Positions 45,257 to 56,504 of a stretch of 64,000 nucleotides of DNA are shown piece after piece (the stretch's first letter is position 1; each line of letters opens with the position of its first letter). A program made the position numbers and the translations under genes. Location: contig JALMGJ010000019.1 in the NCBI GenBank assembly GCA_023362775.1, positions 5,688,001 through 5,752,000 of the forward strand, read 5' to 3'. Under the pieces are notes generated by a model. It was not told the DNA's origin. It worked only from the letters and a program-made list of their open reading frames with translations, and did not search any database. Origin of the DNA: Charina bottae (taxonomy: Eukaryota; Chordata; Lepidosauria; Squamata; Charinaidae).

Positions 45257-45440
45257 TTCATTAGCACCCTGGCCTCACTGCCTGGGGGAAAAGCCAGCTC
45301 TTCACGGATTTCTAGAAGGCCATTGGAGTTGGCTCCGTCTGTATCTCAGGGGAAGACTATTTCAGAAGACAAGTGACATGCCAGAGAAGGCTTCACCAAT
45401 GGGACCCAGAACATATTATACCTATCATAAATGAAATTCT
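45257..45440 (-). mobile_element. LINE ORF2 C-terminal fragment
   Basis: 'cctggcctcactgcctgggggaaaag', 'ccagctcttcacggatttctagaaggcc', 'gtctgtatctcaggggaagactatttc' and 'agagaaggcttcaccaatgggaccc' follow, on the minus strand, the AFSVVAP..LW...RQ..L..F...LKTW block of the CR1/L2-group ORF2, in decayed form. Confidence 0.55.
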
Positions 45441-46330
45441 TCTCCTTCCTCGCTGCAACTTATGATTTCTATGACTCACCATGCTTTTCAAACTTCCTAA
45501 CCTTGGAAAAACTTTCTATATTTATAACCCTTTTACAATAAGAGGGAAGTGGGCTAAGAATGAGGGTGATTTCTTTTATCACTTCACATTTTAATATGAG
45601 CCAAGCTGATTTGTATTTCCTGAACTGATACACAACTTAGAATGCAATTATCCCTGGCTTTTTGCAATTCACTGATTTGATTTTTTTTTTTTGATGCAGT
45701 TATCTGATTAAAAAAGCAAACCAGAAACAAACCCCAAAATGAGCAGACAGTAAAAAGCATATGCTTTGATTGCATGCTCCTTTCCCTAATGTACAAATTT
45801 CTAATGTACATTAGGAAGCAAGTTGTAAATAATATGTATCTTAAGGAAAATTGCATGCTGGAAGGTAGACTGCAATAAATAAATTCATGGAAAAAATACG
45901 TAGAACTTTGTGCAAACTTTTACAAGGTTATTTGCAAACAGGTGTGGAAATGGAATGGGCTGAACTTTTATTTAGAAAGATATTATACTATATAATATAG
46001 TATATTATATATAATAGTATATATATATACTATTCTAGAAATAAAACAGATCAGTCTCACCCAAGCTCTGATTGGTTCAGGAAATTTTGACTTTATTTTA
46101 TCAGCAATTTTTAATTCATGGGTGGCACCACTCTGCCTTATAATATATCCAACCTTTCATAATGGCTATACATTGTGGGAGAAAACAATTTGTAATGGGC
46201 ACCTTTGTTTTATCAACCATTACTGATCTTTAGTGATGAGCAACCTATGAGATATCATGAATAATATTAAAGATTGCCACATTACCATGCACTTATAATA
46301 GTTTAAAGGAAATATGTGTAGACACATCTA
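45441..46330. other. Unassigned AT-rich DNA with TA palindrome
   Basis: Around 45985-46035 lies a TA-rich, strongly self-complementary stretch ('tatactatataatatag', 'tatatatatatac'). No gene or element recognised. Confidence 0.4.
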
Positions 46331-46351
46331 CTGTATGTATCCATACTCCAG

Positions 46352-46640
46352 GAAATAAAGCCAGACTGCTCACTTGAGGGAATGATATTAAAGGCAAAAC
46401 TGAAGTACTTTGGCCACATAATGAGAAGACAGGATATCCTGGAGAAGTAGCTGATGCTAGGGAAAGTGGAAGGCAAAAGGAAGAGGGTCCGACCAAGGGC
46501 AAGATGGATGGATGATATTCTGGAGGTGACGGACTCAACCATGGGGGAGCTGGGGATGGTGATGGCCAACAGGAAGCTCTGGCGTGGGCTGGTCCATGAA
46601 GTCACGAAGAGTCGGAAGCGACTGAACGAATAAACAACAA
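46352..46640 (+). mobile_element. BovB (RTE) LINE 3' end, diverged copy
   Basis: Same region as 38414-38700: 'ctgaagtactttggccac', 'aagacaggatatcctggag', 'gctgatgctagggaaag', 'aggcaaaaggaagagggtcc', 'gtccatgaagtcacgaagag', 'tcggaagcgactgaacg', with a short tail 'aataaacaacaaaac'. A TAG stop within the GEK/EKT block (about 46447) and other changes mark it as dead. It is 5'-truncated near 46350. Confidence 0.88.
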
Positions 46641-46659
46641 AACACATCTATGTATATCT

Positions 46660-47215
46660 CCCAGTCCAGTGGGGTCATAGATAATTTTGAATTCAGTAGC
46701 AGTGACCACACCAATATGAGTACTTAAGACTGTATTCCAAGGCAGTATGAGAAAACAGCATAATAGAATGCCATAAGACAGCAACCAAAGAATATTCAAG
46801 AACACTGAAGAACCAAAGGAAGAGGAAAATAGGACCTTATGCCCCAAAGAGATGATGGCAGGCAAAACCCTTCACAGCTGGCACATATGCATCACCCTCT
46901 GCCAGTCAGGTCTGCAATGAAGTTCCATCTCACAGGGCCCTCCAACCAGCTTATATAGGCTCCAAAGCATCATTAATCATTCCAGTTTTCAGTAATGTAA
47001 TCTCACTTGATTTTTGCCAAGTACAAAGAGGATAGCTTTACGTTATCTTGTTCTTGGAATGTTTTGCCTATTCCTGCCATCCCATGAGACCATCCCATGC
47101 TTAAGGAGTACAGAAGATAAGAAAGATCATCCCACTGTACACAGGTATCCCACCAAAAGTATAGCCCAAGTATAACCCTTTGGTGAGTAACATAACTGTT
47201 TGCTTAATTCTGTAT
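46660..47215 (-). mobile_element. LTR (family B), uninterrupted copy
   Basis: The reverse complement matches 39256-40225 block by block, with the TATA region (minus TATATAAGC, about 46949-46957), the CTTGAATATTCTTTGG block, GGAATACAGTCTTAAGTACTC and ATTGGTGTGGTCAC. It lacks the family A insertion found in the other copy. Its ends were not fixed exactly; its left neighbour is the BovB tail and its right neighbour the SINE at 47232. Confidence 0.7.
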
Positions 47216-47231
47216 GCCATTGTCAACCATT

Positions 47232-47566
47232 AAAAAAGGTAAAGATTCCCCCCACACATTTGTGCAATCGTGTCCTACTCTAAGGGCCGGTGTTCATCTC
47301 CGTTTGTTAGCCGAAGAGCCAGTGTTGTCTGAAGACGCTTCCACAGTGATGTGGCCAGCATGATGCGTGCGGAACGCTGTTACCTTCCCACCGAAGTGGT
47401 ACCTATTTATCTACTTGTATTTGCATGCTTTCGAATTGCTAGGTTGGCAAGAGCTGGGGCTAGTGCAGGAGCTCACTCCGTCACACGGGGCTAGGGATTC
47501 GAACCTCCAAACTTGCGATCTTCCGATCGACAAACCTGGTGTCTTACCCACTGAGCCACCATGCTC
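47232..47566 (-). mobile_element. tRNA-derived squamate SINE, near full length
   Basis: On the minus strand: head 'catggtggctcagtgggtaag' (A-box region) and GGTTCGAATCC (B box); then 'gctcttgccaacctagcaattc', 'gaaagcatgcaaatacaag', 'tagataaataggtaccacttc', 'ggtgggaaggtaacagcg', 'catgctggccacatcac', and a 3' end in 'gtaggacacgattgcac' and 'aatctttacctttttt'. The central domain is shared with the chimeric SINEs at 8413 and 44825; the 3' half is not. Confidence 0.9.
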
Positions 47567-48695
47567 ATTCATAATCATTCATAATCATAATAATTCATCA
47601 TAATGTAAACCATTATGTGGGAATATAAAGTTATATGTACCATGCATCTAAGGGGAACAGATTCACACCACTATCCAATTCCTCCTCACTAATCTTCCAG
47701 TAAAACCACTACAATCTGTAATCTCCAATTTGCCACTAATGTAGATTTCCTTCATGTATTACAGCAATAGCACAATGAATAAAAAGTACTTCCAGCTGGT
47801 CATCAGAGCTGTAACATCTAAAGATATTCTTAGACATAGGCCTAATTAAAGAAAACTGATGTATTTATAATATGATAGCCGTTCTGTAATACCATCAGTA
47901 ATTACTTGCTATTGAGGTAGTATTTTTCCCCCCTCTCAAGCAGTTTCCAAAGCTTAAATTCTACTTAAATTAAAACTATAGCAAACTTTCCTAGTTAATG
48001 AGATTCTCTGTTAATCCACCATGCTGCAAATCAAATATTTAAAGCCTTTCACAGCTAATGGATCATATAGTGCTTTCTGATTAACACCAACAAGCTAGTT
48101 TTAATGCAGTGAAGCAATCAACAATGTTAACCATTGTGCTTTCTTAATGCCTTTTGAGTTTATTGAGGGAGGGTGGAGTAAGCTAAATAATAAATGCTTC
48201 ATTTGTATGCAAACAAATTAATCTAAAATGATTAGAGAGCATTTTCCATTTCTTTGTTAGGTGGCAAACATTTTGACATTAAATGTTGATTACTAGTCCT
48301 CTGTCTTATAAATATTTGACCATTTAAAAAAAAAATTAATAACATTATTTAGGTCATTATTTTTGACAATTAATAGAGTTCTGATAAAAAAAGAAATTCT
48401 ATTTACTAGCTGCAGTTTCTGCTTATGTGAACACAGGGCAAATGTAAGGTACTGCAGTGTATGTATTAATAGTTCAGCTGTGATTATTGTGACTGAAATC
48501 ATCAAAATATCAGTACTTTTCCATATGGGCTCCTTATGTACATACCGACATTGACCCATCAGGCTTGGGGAAAGCTTCAAAGGGATGTTTGCTTTGCAGA
48601 AGTGTGTTTAACTCTCCTCTTGAAGCTGGTTCCTAAAGCAAGGTGACCACCTTGTTTCTAAAAGGAGAATGGTCATATGGCTTTTGTTTGCCTTA
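47567..48695. other. Unassigned DNA; 47870-48290 candidate conserved non-coding segment
   Basis: No element ends seen. Segment 47870-48290 has no TE resemblance, few simple repeats, and many homeodomain/POU-like words (TAATTA-type, ATGCAAA, ATTAAT, CAATCAACAATG), the composition typical of vertebrate developmental enhancers. This is impression only. Confidence 0.25.
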
Positions 48696-48699
48696 CCAG

Positions 48700-48800
48700 G
48701 TAAGGCATATTTATTTATTTATGTATTTGTTTGTTTGTTTATTTATTTGGTTTATATTCTGCCTTCATTTTGTACAACTCAAGGCAATGTACATAATGAC
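48700..48800 (-). mobile_element. LINE 3'-tail fragment
   Basis: TTTATTTATTTATGTATTTG, a GTTT run, then 'tatattctgccttcattttg' and 'caactcaaggcaatgtac', an eroded LINE or SINE tail. Confidence 0.45.
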
Positions 48801-48869
48801 TTGTATCTGGCCTTAGGACTGTAATAAGCTTCATTTGATTTGATTACATAATGCCCACACTTCCTGTTT

Positions 48870-49027
48870 TCCCCACAACAATAACCCATAGAGGTGAGTT
48901 GGGTTGAGAGAGAGAATGAATGACCCGAAGTCACCCATCCAACTTTCATGCCTAAAGGAGGACTGGACCTCATAATCTCCTGGTTTCTAGTCCAGCATCT
49001 TAACCACTATACCAAACTGGCTCTCTT
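48870..49027 (-). mobile_element. tRNA-SINE (GTGTAGTGGTTAA family), 5' half
   Basis: The reverse complement begins 'agagccagtttggtatagtgg' and 'ttaagatgctggactagaaa', then 'ccaggagattatgaggtcc', 'ttgggtgacttcgggtcattc' and 'caacccaactcacctctatgg'. Same family as 33905-34141. Confidence 0.85.
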
Positions 49028-49467
49028 CCAGGAGTTCCCTTCCTCTGTGAGAAAAACCACATTACCTCTATGACTCAATGGGGTGAACCACATTGGCTCC
49101 ACAGGGCGAAGTGCCTCTTCACATTTTGCACATATAAAGGTAGTGCAAATCATTCAACAAGGCATTTCACTCATGCCCTCCCCATCCCTCCCAGATCCTC
49201 TTCCAAAAGACATAAAGCGGCTGTAGCTATTCTGTGCTCAGCATAGCTGCTTCAATGCCCTTCTGAAACCTTTCAGACGTGTGTACGTATACCCTGAAGA
49301 TATTTCAACTAGGATAGTCATTGAAATGCCCTGTCCAGAAGACCACTTAGCTCACCAAGCAGCCACCAAGCCTTCTAGCAACTGCTTCGTGGCTTTAAGG
49401 GGTGTCTTGCTAAATGATTTATCTCTCGCTTTTGCTGGTCTTCTGCCTTGAGGGTGAAACCTTAATC
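49028..49467. other. Unassigned DNA
   Basis: Nothing recognised. Confidence 0.35.
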
Positions 49468-49721
49468 TGAGGCATATCGTAGGGAGCCATGGAGATGACA
49501 TTGGAGAAGGCATCCAGAAGCCGTTCGATGCTGAATCATGCACTAAGCCCAGGGACGTATTAGAAAAAGATTCCGACTGATTCCCCAGGATATAAGACAG
49601 AGGGAAGAGATAACCCAGGCAAACTTGCAAGATTCAGTTACTATAGCCTGTCTCAATACAGTAAAGTTCTAGTCTTCCTGTGGAGTCAATTTCCTGATCT
49701 GGTCTACCTATATGGCTGACA
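49468..49721 (+). mobile_element. LTR (family A-related), diverged
   Basis: The right half matches the family A LTRs: TATAAGACAG (about 49591), CTTGCAAGATTCAGTTAC, ACAGTAAAGTTCTAGTC, TTTCCTGATCTGGTCTACCT, and the end ATGGCTGACA at 49721. The left end at about 49468 is set by length and a weak TG start. No target duplication was found. Confidence 0.6.
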
Positions 49722-51094
49722 CCGATTAGGCGAATTTATGACCTATTTTTATCCCACCAAACTGGAACAGATGGTATTGCAGCATCCTGTCTCCATTCAA
49801 AATCCTTTGCAAAGTTACAATTTGAGTGTCACTACTCTGCAAATGACAGTGTGGCGATAGCTACACCAATTTTATAGAGCTCTTGATACAGGCATATGTA
49901 AAACACTTTAATGGGAAAAAAAAGAGCCTGCTAGACTCAAAGAGCAAAAGTATATCATCAAATCAGAATTACTTTTATGATTAGACAACCAACAATTGCC
50001 TCAATATACTGGGATGGCTGGACTACATTACAAAATCTCAGATCTGTCCTTCAAAGCAGATTGGACAGAATGGTTCTTTTATATACCCATTCATTCTGAA
50101 ATATAATGTTACAGTGAAATACAAAACATAAATAAACCTATATTTATGGAGCAATAGAACTTGAAAATAGGGATACAGTAAGAAATATTCCCATTTTGTA
50201 GCAGGAAGAAAATAATGGGTCTTTAGCAAGAAGAAAAAGCAGGTTCTGCCATGGGCTCTTAGGCTGCTGGAACAGGAAACCCACATTTAAAACAAAAATA
50301 ACCCAGAATTATTTTATTACCACAATTCATCTTCATATATTTCCTCACAAATATAGTATTAAATAGTGGGGATGGAATTAAAATGGAGGAATGAGAAGCA
50401 CAATCATTTTTGTTACATATTAGACACATCAAGTGTCCAAAGAAACTGAGTTCTCTGTCAGTTTAATTGAGGCATTTGAAAGAACCATGAGCTCAAGAAC
50501 ACAAAATGAATTAAAGCTGCTCATATCTCCAGGACACTGTGCTCCATTACGAGACAGCCATGCTTATCTGTGTCCAGATGGTAGCACCCAACCATGTTTC
50601 TGTGAGTGCAGATAGTCTTCTATGTTGTGAAGGCTTAAGAAAAGGCCCCTACAATTTTTCCATTGCCAATACAAAGACATAGCTTGATAACCAGTCCAGT
50701 TGTTCTAATTAGATAGCAACAAAGCATCCTTTCCTGAAAATGGGATAGCAAATTTCTTGACGAGAACTTTAACCAGAACAGAAGAGGATAAGTGCATCCA
50801 AAGCAATATATTGGATCTTCTCCCTTTTGTAAACCTTTCACTCTGTCAATTTTAACCCAGTATCTAAAAACTGTCATGTTTCAGATTGATGAATGACAAA
50901 ATGGAACAAAATTATGTACAGTACCAGTGGAGGACATGTAGTCTCCCATCTGAAATTAGATGTAGAACTATCTTCCTGTTATCCTTCTAGCATCCCCACC
51001 CACCAATCCCCTCTACTTGTGTTCCAGGATATCTGAGTTTAACAGTTTCATCAGGGAGGGGGGCAGGTAATTAAGCTGCCACCACTTGTTTTTG
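49722..51094. other. Unassigned DNA
   Basis: No element or gene recognised. Confidence 0.4.
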
Positions 51095-51240
51095 AATGGG
51101 GAGATGGGTGACTTTGAATAAGTCACTGTCTCTAAGTCCAACCCATTTCCTAGAGTGGTTCTGGGGAAGAAGGACAGAGCATTATGTATGCCAACTTAAG
51201 TTACACAAAATATAGCTGGTATATAAATAAAGTGGGTTCC
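51095..51240 (+). mobile_element. tRNA-SINE middle and 3' fragment
   Basis: 'gatgggtgactttgaataag', 'tcactgtctctaagtccaac', 'ccatttcctagagtggttc' and 'ggtatataaataaagtggg' follow the middle of the 33905-type SINE, with a different, LINE-like end. Confidence 0.5.
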
Positions 51241-51611
51241 TTATTTCCTGGGCATGTTCCCCCTTCCCCCGCCACCATCACCATTGTCCAGATCCAATAA
51301 ATATGGGTTAATTTGCAAAACAGCTGACTCATAGCAGCTTTGCTGTTTTATCACCACATTTATTAAGTATGTTGAAAATGCTACTTACTGTATTTTGTAG
51401 CTAAGAATATCTATGCCCTGCAGAGCCCAGGATGACCAGTAGGGGGCATCAAAGAGTTTGAGTTTTCTGTATCTACCTAGTAATCATCCAGAGTTTTGCA
51501 GGCTAGGTAGAGTATGCTAGAACAGTTGTTATCTTATAATCTGATGTTTGAAAATGATTCCTTGATCTCAGCAGGAGAGTTAAAGTTTTACACTTCCTGT
51601 CTTCGAAGCAT

Positions 51612-51658
<47 letters not shown>

Positions 51659-51701
51659 CATACATACATACATACATACTGTATATACACACACACACAC
51701 A

Positions 51702-51733
<32 letters not shown>

Positions 51734-51756
51734 TACACACACACACACACACACAC
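51612..51756. repeat. Compound microsatellite (CA)n-(TA)n-(CATA)n-(CA)n
   Basis: Blocks: CA (51612-51646), TA (51647-51658), CATA (51658-51679), then CA with two TA interruptions (51687-51756). Confidence 0.98.
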
Positions 51757-52640
51757 TGACACATTTTTACCAAGCAAAAGAAGATTGTAAGGTTTACAGT
51801 ACATTAAATAAAACCTTGGTAATAGGATGTTCCCTACAGCATAATGATAGTGGTTGTTCAGGAGTGCACTTACTTTTAGAAAGTATGTGCCCTGACAAGG
51901 TAAACACACCATTTCCCCCCGCCCCCCGCCCTTTCTTGAAAGACTCCAAGCCATTTAGTTTCTGATGTTAGTTACAAAGTGACAGAAATTATCAGACTCC
52001 TGCGAGGGAACCGTTTGAGTTGGCTGCAAGGTTTTTCAGAGCTTCAGTGTTATTAACTTTTTATTTATTGCACAGGGGAGAAAAATAAACTTGAATGCTG
52101 CTCTCTGTGGAACAAATAGCAATAGATCCAGTGCTTCATTCAGCCAAGACAGATTTCAGAAGGATGACATGCACACCCTAGCGGTGATCCTGATTCATGG
52201 CACAAAGTAATTCTACTCTAGACAATGCACCCTTGTTACTCCTTCAGTAAAGGCAAAGGGAAAGGATATTTTGGCTGTCTTTTTCGAGGAGGAAAGATTC
52301 CTATATATATAGAAAATATTATAAATGAAGTAACTTATGGAACTTGACTATTAGTTTAAATCGCTTGCAGGATCTTGTGTGGCTTCTAAATGTAGTAGAG
52401 GTTCTGCAGAGCTTCCAGGATGAGATGGGGATGCTCCTGAATTATAATTTTTCATATAACGTAGGAACCACATATGAAGACTTCATTGTTTAGTTCAATA
52501 CAGATGGAAGATTCATATCCCAGAATGCAAATCAAATGATAGAGGAGCGAACCAAATCAGATTGGTAGAAATATTATTTTCCCACCAGACAACACTGAAT
52601 ATGGAATTCCTTGAACAATTAGGACTGCATGTGGTCCTAA
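51757..52640. other. Unassigned DNA
   Basis: Nothing recognised. Confidence 0.4.
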
Positions 52641-52643
52641 GAC

Positions 52644-52729
52644 CAAAGACAAAGACAAAGACAAAGACAAAGACAAAGACAAAGACAAAGACAAAGACAA
52701 AGACAAAGACAAAGACAAAGACAAAGACA
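52644..52729. repeat. Hexanucleotide microsatellite (CAAAGA)n
   Basis: About 14 perfect copies of CAAAGA (ACAAAG). Confidence 0.98.
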
Positions 52730-52854
52730 CACCAATAAATGATATTCATGCTGATGAACTAAAGCTAAGCATAAAGGTATTTATAAGCCAGTTTGGGCTC
52801 ATAGGCCATGCTATTTGTCTTAAACAAGAACCTTTCTTTGTCATTTATATATAG

Positions 52855-53454
52855 TATTTTGTTTTTGAAGAAAAAACAGGAGTTATCTACAACATACAGT
52901 GTAAGGACTGTAACAGCCACTATGTAGGACAGACTGGCAGAAGACTAGCAGAACGCATCCACGAACACCAACTAGCAGTCAGAAGACATGATGAAAACTC
53001 CTTAATCTCACAACACATGGACAGACTTAAACATACTTTCAACTGGGAAACTGTGAGCATATTAGACCAGGCCAAATCCAAAAATGCTAGAGAATTCCTA
53101 GAAGCTTGGCACTCAGACAAAGCAGCCATCAACAGACACATAGAGGTTAACAACATTTACATACCATTCATAAGAGACAATAGAATAGCCAGAAGACCAG
53201 AACACCCCTGGGCCAGCAATCAACAACAAGATATGCATAGATTAACAGCAAGATTAGCAGCAGAGGAGCAATCAAACAACACAATAGACCTTAATCAAGG
53301 AACTATTAACTCAATCACCCAAACAGCACACAACAGCCCAATCAAGGAACTACCAAGGAGAGTACAAGACCCCCACCAACACAGGCAGGACAAGCCAGGG
53401 TATATAAACAGACAGCAAGTTCCACTCCCTTTTCGCACTGAAGATGTTGCCTAG
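52855..53454 (+). pseudogene. PLE GIY-YIG endonuclease fragment
   Basis: Open from just after an in-frame TAG at 52852 to the stop at 53454, about 200 codons. The translation has VIYNIQCKDCNSHYVGQTGR (about 52882-52941): a CxxC pair inside the GIY-YIG motif (VIY...YVG), then RLAERIHEHQLAV with the R..EH arrangement, as in PLE nucleases. Downstream, SQHMD and ILDQAKSKNAREFLEAW follow the later helices of the domain. The reverse transcriptase and linker are missing. No stop lies within the remaining part, but a truncated nuclease without RT cannot transpose by itself. Confidence 0.9.
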
Positions 53455-53472
53455 CCTGGCAATGAAACATCT
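53438..53472 (+). ncRNA. Hammerhead-like core in second PLE 3' end (putative)
   Basis: CTGAAGA (53438-53444), a 5-bp stem TTGCC (53447-53451) with GGCAA (53458-53462) around a 6-nt loop, then TGAAAC (GAAA box 53464-53467). The order and spacing parallel the site at 26738-26770. It has extra bases between boxes and stem compared with the canonical hammerhead, so it is at best degenerate. It overlaps the end of the nuclease frame. Confidence 0.38.
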
Positions 53473-53749
53473 GCATGAAAACAACAAGGCTCAGAGAGCA
53501 CCAAAGACTCCCCAGTTCAACCCTGAGCTACAAATATTCTCTTCAATTGGTAAATATAAAAGTATCTATATAATTGTTGATGTTGTTGTTTCTTCCTAGT
53601 GAAGCAGGTAGGCCCAAAAGTCTCCTTTTGATATTAGAAGCTTAATTAACATTTCTCTGTTGCAAACATAAGACAGAGATAGAAGTCTTGCTCAATGTTC
53701 TTGCACGGATACTAACCCTTGTAACACAAAGGTGCAGACATTGTAAGTT

Positions 53750-54059
53750 CCCTATACTTCCCTAAACTCACAGATGGTGTACGATAAGTTCCCCTTTTGT
53801 TATCCTGTTTTGATGTGCTAATTATAAACTGCTGCGCTTGTGACACGTAAGATGATTCTATGTCTGGAACAATCTGTCTGAAACAAGCTGAGCTTGTGAC
53901 ACGTAAGATCTTGTCGTATCCTGATTGTCTGGATTACAAACCCTATAAAAGATAAGCCCCGGGTGTGACCCGGTGTTCAGAATTTGCCAAGTTATTACTC
54001 TGAACCTTGCTAGCAATAAACCTGTGTTCTCTAACTTCGCTTGGTCTCGTGTCCTGTCA
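53750..54059 (+). mobile_element. LTR-like segment, right end defined
   Basis: TATA box CTATAAAAG (about 53943-53951), AATAAA at 54015-54020, and an end TGTCCTGTCA at 54059 give a typical LTR U3-R-U5 layout. Upstream, the block 'gcttgtgacacgtaagat' occurs twice (about 53837 and 53891), a duplicated U3 element of enhancer-repeat type. The left boundary and target duplication were not found (the right flank is GAGAGAGAG). The flank has no primer-binding site, so this is probably a solo or truncated LTR. Confidence 0.6.
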
Positions 54060-55711
54060 GAGAGAGAGAGATTAGTGCAGTAACTTATTTGAAGCCACAC
54101 CAGACAGGTCAGCCTTATTGTCTAGCACAACAGAAAATTCTTTCATGAAGTGAGAAAACAGAAGGATAGGAAGCAATTTTGAGATACCTATCCTTTGTGT
54201 GTGCCTTTCCAATGAAATGAGCCAAGAATGAATGTATGAATCTTCTCAGCAAGTGCTACCTCTTTGTGCTGCACTAGGAGCATCAAAAGAAGAAGTGAAA
54301 CTCATTTGCACTTCTGTTTCCTCTTCTGTACCTTTTAAAGATACTGTATATAGAGTTTATACTTTATAAGCCACTGTTGCTTATAAAGTTGCAAGCAGTT
54401 TCTTTTAACTTTAACTCTGCATATTGTTTTGAGTCTATAATAGCTTCTCATCATTTTGCCACTATTACAATATACATGGGGGTAAAAAAAAACAAAATTA
54501 AGTAGTTATTGAAAAAAGAAAGAAAAAAAAAGAAAAATACTTGAAAATAGCAAAGTGCTTTTTATATAATGCCACTCACATTGCATCAGAGGATTTCACT
54601 TGGATCTGTTTCCCATCAAGAATGGGACTGCATAATACATGCCGTGTGACATGTATATTTTCCCACTTTAAAAAATTCAATTAGTCCCATTATTTGGGCC
54701 TAGTATGAATAAAAATAGCAGATATTATCGATTCTGACATCACCTCCGCTTTCAAAATCACAAAAGGGTTTGTCTGAAATGTTCATCAATTAAATATACA
54801 GAGTTTAAAGCACTTTAGAAGGAGGATTCTATCAATCGAGATTTCTCTAGATAATTCTTTTCTTTAGCACTTACTGCAAAATTCCCCTTGAGGAACATTA
54901 GATGTTGTACTAGAATATTAGCTGACAACCAGACTGAAATGTGGAAGACATGATTCCTGATCAGCAGAAAGACCAATGATATATTTCTTTTGATTATACC
55001 GAAATCGCCATTTATCTTCAAGGATGAAGAGAGTGAATCACAGGCTTCTGGGAAACAGTGGATTTTAAATCGTCAGTAGTTGCAAATCAGGAAGCTTACC
55101 AATCAATCACTCCCCATAAGAGTATGGTGCAAGAGAGGTAGACAGATAGATTCATGTGAAGTGTTTTCTTCCAAGTTTAGGCCACCAAACTTGAACTGGC
55201 TTTCTTCTAAACATGAAACCAGGTTTACAGTCTGAAATGTGAATTGAAATGGATTTTCAGCTTTGATCTGAACAAAAATTATGTAGGGTCGAAGGGGCGG
55301 GGATCAGAGGCATCTCAGATTGTGTGTCAAAAACAATTTTATCCAGATTCACAAGCCATTGCCTAATGCTCCTCCTCTCCCCCCTCCAATTCATTACCCT
55401 TTTTGGGTATCTAGAAAATGATCATTCCCCCAATCCATCTTGAGTAATGTCAGCCACCACACTGTCAATGAAGCCTACTAGATTGTCTCCATGGCCAAAA
55501 AAAATGCATCAGGAGAGGAGAAGAAACTACTGTACTTTAAATCTGGGACAATGAGATATGGCTTCAAACTACCTCAGTTGTGGTTTTGGGATGACAAAGA
55601 TAACATCATGAAGGCAGGGCATAAAAGATTACTGGGATGTATTTGTGCCATAGTTAAGAACATGAGGAACAGCCCAGAGACAGGCAGGCAGATATACACA
55701 TATATACATAC

Positions 55712-55712
<1 letters not shown>
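54060..55712. other. Unassigned DNA
   Basis: A-rich run at 54480-54545; no element or gene recognised. Confidence 0.4.

Positions 55713-55713
<1 letters not shown>

Positions 55714-55789
<76 letters not shown>
55714..55789. repeat. (CA)n.(TG)n perfect inverted repeat
   Basis: A CA run (55714-55754) meets a TG run (55758-55789) at ACATATGT, so 55722-55755 and 55756-55789 are perfect reverse complements with no spacer. Confidence 0.97.
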
Positions 55790-55792
<3 letters not shown>

Positions 55793-56500
55793 CACAGTAT
55801 ATATATCTCATACACATGTATGACACAATCACTCCCACACATTACTGAAAGGAAGGTTGGCACTGAAATTATTAAAATCTCTGCTTTGCCATTTTAAACT
55901 CTAGCGGTACTGTTTTGATTTCAAAATGATTACCTTCTTTGTATAACTTGGTGGCATATGGCAAGTATACACTTATTTCTATAGCTAATTAAACTAGAAA
56001 CACCTTAGAAGTTTCTTCTCTCACCCAACTACTTTTTAACTTCCAAAACATGCAGAGTTCATATCAGACATTCTTAAAACTGAAAATATCCCCAGGGAGA
56101 TGAGGAAACTGATTCAGAAGTTTTAGATAGAGGAAATATATCTTCTTGCATATGACAGGCCCAGCGGAAAGTCACACCACACCATTTACGGACAAAACTC
56201 CTCCATTGTACTGTCAAACGTATCCTGGAATATTACACCACTGCAGTAGATGTCACTGAAAAGTAACTCACCAATCATCAAGAACTAAATCAGATTCTGA
56301 TTCAGCAACTCATCCCCTATCACAGTCTCTAGAGCAGCAGAAGTTTCAGTGGGCATGATGCTCTGAAGCTAAAGAACATTGGGAATGAGCTTTCCGTGAG
56401 GCTTCCGAGAGTGATTTCTCTTGGAAAAAAGAACCATCTTTGTAATCAAGAAGGAGAGGAAGTCTTCATCCTCATGGGGACATTTCTCCACGAAGCACTT
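55790..56500. other. Unassigned DNA
   Basis: Nothing recognised. Confidence 0.4.
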
Positions 56501-56504
56501 CGTG

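Larger units (their letters stand above)
52855..53560 (+). mobile_element. Penelope-like element (second family), GIY-YIG and 3' end only
   Basis: 5'-truncated PLE that retains the endonuclease region (coding entry below) and a 3' end containing GAAGATGTTGCCTAGCCTGG, 'gaaacatctgcatgaaaac', 'aacaaggctcagagagcac', 'gagctacaaatattctcttc'. That 3' end is the source family of the inverted pair at 14197-14392. The protein is clearly different from the PLE at 25389, so at least two PLE lineages are present. Confidence 0.9.

Noticed and set aside
51503..51954. Open frames with VCVCV or HTHTH repeats
   Set aside because: Translation of CA/TG microsatellite.
52513..52749. Open frame with (FV)n on the minus strand
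   Set aside because: Translation of the CAAAGA hexamer repeat.
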